NCBI GenBank assembly: GCA_037501455.1
Contig: CM074860.1
Span: 41,922,501 to 41,986,500, forward strand
DNA length: 64,000 nucleotides
From: Lantana camara
Lineage: Eukaryota > Streptophyta > Magnoliopsida > Lamiales > Verbenaceae
Reading direction: 5' to 3'
In this document: positions 61,401 to 64,000 of the stretch, one piece after another
How the letters are laid out: every line of letters starts with the position of its first letter
Position numbering within the stretch: the first letter of the stretch is position 1
Translations under genes and position numbers: made by a program
The notes under the pieces: model-generated
Told to the model about the DNA's origin: nothing
The model's input: the letters and a program-made list of their open reading frames with translations, nothing else
Database searches by the model: none

Positions 61401-62755
61401 TTCCACCACTGCTGTCGGATCAGCATCCTGCTCCTCGCCCTCAAGGGCATATGCACGTGCCTGAATCATAGGTCTTGGAACACCTCCTCGGAACCCTGGA
61501 GCTTTATCGGGACAAGTATCCGCCAAATGGTCGTCTTTCCCACAAATGAGGCATAAACCCAACCTCCTTCGGCAATTGTTATAAGCATGAGTTGGTCCCC
61601 CGCAATGAGTACATGGAGGTACGTCTAGGCGATTTCCCGTAGGAGCTGGCAAAGCCTGAGGTGCTCGAGTAACCTGAGGTGTATTCTGACCTCCAGTTCG
61701 CGGCTTCTTAAAATATTCTTTCTGAAGAGGAGCTGCTGGAGTCATAGGCCTCTTCCCGGATTGTATCTCATACTTGATCCCGATGCCGAGCCTCTACCTT
61801 GTCCCATTGGTGCTTTGAAAATCAAATCCTTTTTCCTACATTCCTCTTCTTGCTCCAAAGCCCTTTGCACCGTGTCTGAGAAAGATATAAAATTATGCCC
61901 AGCCTGACCATGCCTCAAATCCTGTCTCAGCCCGGCAATAAACTTTTTCGCCTTCCGCTTCTCATCCCGAGTAATATGTGAAGCATACTTCCCAAGTCTA
62001 TTAAAGGTTGCAATGTATTGAGCCACAGAACGATTACCCTGCTTCAGCTCCATAAATTCTTGCTCTTTCCTTTCCCGAACCACTTAAGGCACGAAACATT
62101 CCCGAAACTCTCTTTTGAAAACTTCCCAAGTGACTTCCTCCCTTTCCACTTCTAATTTCTCCCTCGTTCTTTCCCACCAATCATATGCTTCACCATCAAG
62201 CTAAAATATGGCGAATTGAGCCCTTTCTTGTGTGGTAAACTGCCGAACTCCATAAATTCTTTCTAACCGAGTCAACCACCCTTTTGAAACTGCATCATCA
62301 ATAGAGCCTGAGAACCGAGGGGGATTATAGCTTAAAAACACCCCATGTGAATCTCGATTATTGTTCGGTGGAGCCGGTTGCTCAACGGGTTGTGGGGGTG
62401 GAGCTTGAGCCCGTCGATGTTCCACATAATTAAAGACCGCTTCCATAAAATTTCCCATATCCATCGGAGGCGGTTGTGGTTGTTGTTCTTGTGGTGTAGG
62501 GGAACGATCATGGTGACGGCGTCGCCCCGGTGATCTCTCACGATGTCTATGCGGAGGTATTCTGTTACAGAAACACTGAAATGCATGCTACCTTTAGTCT
62601 ATGCATGAGAGTGCAATCAATTCAATCACAATTCAAAAATTAGAGCACATAAACAAATAGAAAATGCATATGCAATCACATTGTCATGTTGTTCCTAAAG
62701 CCGAACGACCTAATTGACTTAACACGACACTAGAGCCCGGGTTTTGCAACCCTAG

Positions 62756-62767
62756 GCTCTGATACCA
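62756..62767 (-). other. Primer-binding site (tRNA-iMet), family G
   Basis: TGGTATCAGAGC on the minus strand, 8 nt from the 5' LTR. The leader of about 195 bases to the relic gag start shows nothing else. Confidence 0.93.
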
Positions 62768-62775
62768 CATGAGGA

Positions 62776-64000
62776 TGTAGCACCCGAGCGTGAGTACCAC
62801 ATCCCCCGCACCGGGACCCGAGCCGTATATGAAATGGCAGTCCATACACGTGCCAAGTCCACGGCGAACGGGGACACAACACACACGCTATGCTAGGCGG
62901 GACTAACCCTTAAACCAATCAACTCAAGATAACAGAAAATCAGAGTTAAAATAATACGCGGAAGCAAGATTAACATAGTATATATACAGTGAGTCACCAT
63001 GCTCCAAAATAGATATACATTAGCATTCCACTATTAAACGGCGCTCATGGCCTACAAAAAGCATAACGCTCCAAGAAATACTAAGATCAAATACAAAAGT
63101 AATGAGAGTCTGAACATATGAGACTGAAAAAAAGTGCTAAACATAAATGCAAGACCTAGACGACTGTATTCCCGCCTAGCACTCCTATACCTGCACAGAA
63201 CTCACTGAAACAAAACGGGTTCAGTCCAAAAGGGACTGGTGGGTATAAAACAGGCATAAGATATAATATCGCATAAATTAAACATATACATGCAAGCCCT
63301 AATCCCGTGTGAAGTTTGATAAGAATTACCAAGTGGTCAAAACAAAAGGAAACATCAACGGGATTACGACGTTCATATTCATTCATAATTATTCATAGGG
63401 TTTCAAGCTCGGCGAGTGAGCGTGCATAATCTCCAACCAACACCTTGTGTATTCATATTCCTAGTTTCATTAGTTTTCATACATATCATATTTGTGCACA
63501 ATCATACAATTCATAATCATATATATACACCTTTTCCCTCCAAGTGGTGGACGGGTTTGCAGGACCCGACCACCGGTCCATACATAGGCCAGAGGGGGTA
63601 CATGAATCCCCCAAAGGCACTCAGCTCCCATTCCCCGCTAATCTCCTAGCGGGATCCGGTATCACCGTTCTTGGTTGGAACTAACACATGGGATCCCCGT
63701 CGGCCCTTGCCTCCCCAGATAGCCACATGTATTAAGTTCCAGGGCCCGTGAAATCATAACAATCATATCAATCATATCTCGCCAAAACATAGGGTAGGAT
63801 TCTTAAAAGAAGGTTATATGTTCACAATCATTTACTCGAGAAAAGACTCAATATATATATAATCATATCGGGTCATTTTATCTAAATAGAAGAGAAACCC
63901 ACCTGAAACCGACAAAAGAAGACACAAAAGCCTCACTGAGCGGCCTCGTCTCCAACAGGAACAAAATCTGTGCAAGGAAGGTGAGGTCAGACTCAATATG
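62776..64000 (-). repeat. Family G 5' LTR, partial
   Basis: Colinear with the 3' LTR from 52289. About 30 bp are missing near 63866 relative to it. It is cut by the window end. Confidence 0.92.
63222..63238 (-). other. Conserved LTR hairpin, family G 5' LTR
   Basis: CAGTCC-AAAAG-GGACTG, as in the 3' LTR. Confidence 0.58.

Larger units (their letters stand above)
55105..62560 (-). pseudogene. Family G gag-pol, multiply broken and split by a 3-kb insertion
   Basis: The relic start at 62560 reads ATA (was ATG, IPPHRHRERSP). Gag has stops near 62201 and 62084 and shifts frame near 61745. From 61745: knuckles [14 protein letters not shown] and [14 protein letters not shown], protease [10 protein letters not shown] in which FIDD has become FIDG (codon 60363-60365), and an in-frame loss of about 50 RNase H residues near 59785. 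The integrase finger and catalytic motifs follow, then a TAG in place of Trp near 58866. The frame runs on to 58456, where the T-family complex is inserted, and resumes at 55415 with the chromodomain-like end ([14 protein letters not shown]). Each of these alone would disable it. Confidence 0.92.
52289..64000 (-). mobile_element. Family G Ty3/gypsy chromovirus, right end outside window
   Basis: Minus strand: 3' LTR 52289-55071, purine tract, gag-pol broken by a T-family insertion, PBS, and the first 1225 bases of the 5' LTR. The two LTRs match closely where both are visible, apart from a few substitutions and small indels. Confidence 0.92.

Overview
The window is plant nuclear heterochromatin, almost certainly from a eudicot and possibly pericentromeric. 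I see no host gene, tRNA or rRNA. Nearly every base belongs to Ty3/gypsy LTR retrotransposons. The evidence for plants is the shared design: primer-binding sites matching plant initiator tRNA-Met (TGGTATCAGAGC), purine tracts, 5-bp target-site duplications (TSDs), long LTRs (2.6-4.1 kb), and polyproteins ordered gag, two CCHC knuckles, protease, RT, RNase H, integrase, chromodomain-like tail. That tail resembles the Tekay/Del chromovirus clade. The species cannot be named from this sequence.

Left nest (1-24862). A plus-strand LTR remnant (family C, 24018-24691) was hit by a minus-strand element (family B, 17049-24017). B's integrase zinc finger is interrupted by a tandem array of family A (1-17048, minus strand) laid out LTR-internal-LTR-internal-LTR, so the middle LTR serves two gag-pol copies. 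The right-hand A LTR then received two solo LTRs of an unrelated short family, T (TGATA...TATCA), each with its own TSD.

Right nest (24863-64000). Family D (minus) starts with its 3' LTR at 24863 and leaves the window on the right. Family E (29194-51181, minus, TSD TTAAC) sits in D. Family F (29257-37236, plus, TSD GAAGC), which has gag and almost no pol, sits in an E LTR. A perfect 342-bp palindrome made of two inverted T-family U5 ends (36310-36651, TSD AGAAG) sits in the F 3' LTR. Family G (52289 to the window end, minus) also sits in D. G's gag-pol is broken by a 3-kb T-family complex (55421-58450, TSD CTCCA) that contains a complete non-autonomous T element plus rearranged, inverted LTR pieces.

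All gag-pol genes are broken, mostly by C-to-T nonsense changes (CAG/CAA/CGA to stop), as expected of methylated repeats. The F gag is open. E has an open 226-codon ORF of unknown function between its PBS and gag.

The most notable signals are structural: (1) the U5-U5 palindrome centred exactly on a 6-nt hairpin loop; (2) a short hairpin with invariant AGTC/GACT core and covarying outer pairs in the LTRs of seven families; (3) clusters of GC-rich palindromes in four LTR families at a similar place but with a different sequence in each; (4) the extra E ORF; (5) the T-family insertion whose two ends are both U3 ends. Identity levels quoted are by-eye estimates.
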